A stretch of DNA of 64,000 nt from Pseudoxanthomonas mexicana (GTDB lineage: Bacteria; Pseudomonadota; Gammaproteobacteria; Xanthomonadales; Xanthomonadaceae): contig NZ_PDWV01000011.1 in the NCBI RefSeq assembly GCF_010093385.1, positions 18,778-82,777 on the forward strand, in the 5' to 3' direction. Each line of letters begins with the position of its first letter. Position 1 is the first letter of the stretch. The notes under the pieces were generated by a model. The model saw only the letters and a program-made list of their open reading frames with translations. It was not told where the DNA came from and searched no databases. Of the stretch, positions 63,901-64,000 are shown one piece after another. The position numbers and the translations under genes are program-made.

Positions 63901-64000
63901 TGGCGTGGCACTGAGCCTGCTGTTCACCGTGGTGCTGGTGCCGGCGCTGCTGCGCCTGGCCGCTCGCCGCACACCCCCCGTCGCCGTGTCGTCGATGCAC
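60935..64000 (+). CDS. RND efflux transporter permease (cut by window end)
   Basis: 1022 codons are visible without a stop, so only the C-terminal few residues are missing. Start KLTEASLRNPAAVAVVVAMV, then the porter region (QLFPDIERPQMSIQTGW), transmembrane block with GMVMDAAVVVAENIVRLRE (proton-relay Asp), and the second half ending MVINNAILLVAQTRGAQ. HAE1/AcrB-like trimeric inner-membrane pump. No membrane-fusion partner lies upstream, so it would be expected further downstream. Confidence 0.9.
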   Translation, partial: MKLTEASLRNPAAVAVVVAMVCAFGLMSLGKLPLQLFPDIERPQMSIQTGWRAASPQEMESEIVEPIETVMQGLPGLEEMASNVNAGNSFINLTFAVGSDMDAMLVEVLSRMNRLQPLPRDATPPVVQAGADNANNSLTYFFVQKLPGTRGDILDYRQFIEDRIVPRLTSVDGVAGVDINGGAAEELTITLDLARAAALGIQIPEVAAVAARATDVSGGVVEAGRREYVLRFAGRYSPDVLGNLILAWRDGRPVRLADVATVEVKRPEQRFFAYQNGNPAIGLRILRESGANVLDTLDEVKRVVADVREQELNPLGLDIAQSFDASVFINRALGLLSGSLTVGVLLAVGCLWWFLRDVRATALIACAIPISLLATFIVLQLTGRSLNVISLAGLAFAVGMVMDAAVVVAENIVRLREPGLPAARAAREGTRRVGGALVASTLTTVAVFLPVIFMEDVEGQLFADLALTISIAVGISLLIAVTVLPAAAGSWLRTRPGEERQHRFWSRLSDWALKTTEGRTRQLGWVGALVLAPALLAAVLMPQIDYLPPVKRAAVDAFFNFPPGMSPERVNREIAPALLERMRPYMDGEKGPQLSNWYLNLWPGGGTLGARVVDPDDIGELERIVRDEIVVGFPDTRAFASEGELFGSFGGSARAIAIHLQHSDGDALARAAEAGRKALSDRFAGANVQAWPSADGGTPELRVHPDDRRLAEIGWRRPELGTGVRTLGDGQWLGEHFDGDRRLAIILRSNGDDDIARLGAAPLATPQGGVLSLADLAQVDTVLAPNQLRRIDRRRTVTLTVDPPAAMSLEEALDIVNDEIVPSLRDALPPDAAIRISGSADRLGEVVRSMGLNFVMALVVLFMLMAAMFRSLRDSAFVMATLPMAVLGGVAGLRALDLAAGQTLDLLSMIGFIMLLGMVINNAILLVAQTRGAQAEGASLDDALKQALQQRLRPILIAALTGVLGALPMAINPGPGAVIYRGLAAVSVGGVALSLLFTVVLVPALLRLAARRTPPVAVSSMH

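Overview
The window is a Xanthomonadaceae-type chromosome, closest in style to Pseudoxanthomonas, Xanthomonas or Stenotrophomonas. The host genes are GC-rich. Family-typical features are the pgsA-tRNA(Gly/Cys/Leu) cluster, the sdhCDAB-sdhE block, the lolCD/comEC/exbBD/msbA/lpxK/kdsB envelope block, GTAG-type REP palindromes and a xanthomonad-style chromosomal integron with GTTAGGC/GTTATGC attC sites. The genus is an inference; no rRNA is present.

Region 1 (1-7361) is the right part of an integrated phage-like element next to a tRNA-Val gene. It holds the C-terminal part of a P4-type primase-helicase, a cluster of 11-bp iterons that looks like a replication origin, two small fibre-like proteins, and a head module in reversed order (HK97 capsid, protease, portal, small terminase-like protein). 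No tail, lysis or large terminase gene is visible. This layout suggests a capsid-forming phage satellite rather than a normal prophage. A strong terminator and a two-gene, membrane-anchored operon of unknown function on the minus strand close the region.

Region 2 (7362-21448, all minus strand except one small gene) is host core: tRNA-Val, a glutamate-synthase-like FMN protein, four tRNAs behind pgsA, then uvrC, an NHL-repeat protein, a tyrosine phosphatase, kdsB, lpxK, msbA, exbD, exbB and comEC. These are tightly packed and mostly overlapping, so they form one envelope/LPS transcription unit.

Region 3 (21450-about 31304) is a chromosomal integron placed between comEC and lolD. intI runs leftward and its stop codon lies one base before the comEC start. 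About 21 cassettes run rightward, with 20 recognisable attC sites and a decayed last one. Most cassette products are small secreted, lipoprotein or membrane proteins. One looks like an orphan Imm52 immunity protein, one is frameshifted, and one cassette type occurs three times.

Region 4 (31359-38011, minus strand) carries lolD, a lolC/E permease, ygfX, sdhE, a MAPEG protein, sdhBADC and an SDHAF4-type assembly factor: succinate dehydrogenase with both of its maturation factors, followed by lipoprotein export. Region 5 (38051-64000) is ordinary chromosome: ygfZ, a UbiM-like hydroxylase behind a probable FNR/Anr box, redox and acyl-CoA enzymes, tcdA, tatD, two glycine-zipper proteins, a cold-shock protein, phospholipase A, arsC, a sterol-desaturase-like protein, fumarase, an ECF41-type sigma factor with its partner carboxymuconolactone decarboxylase (both preceded by a TGTCAC-N16-CGTC type promoter), a LytS/LytTR two-component pair, and an RND efflux pump cut by the window end.
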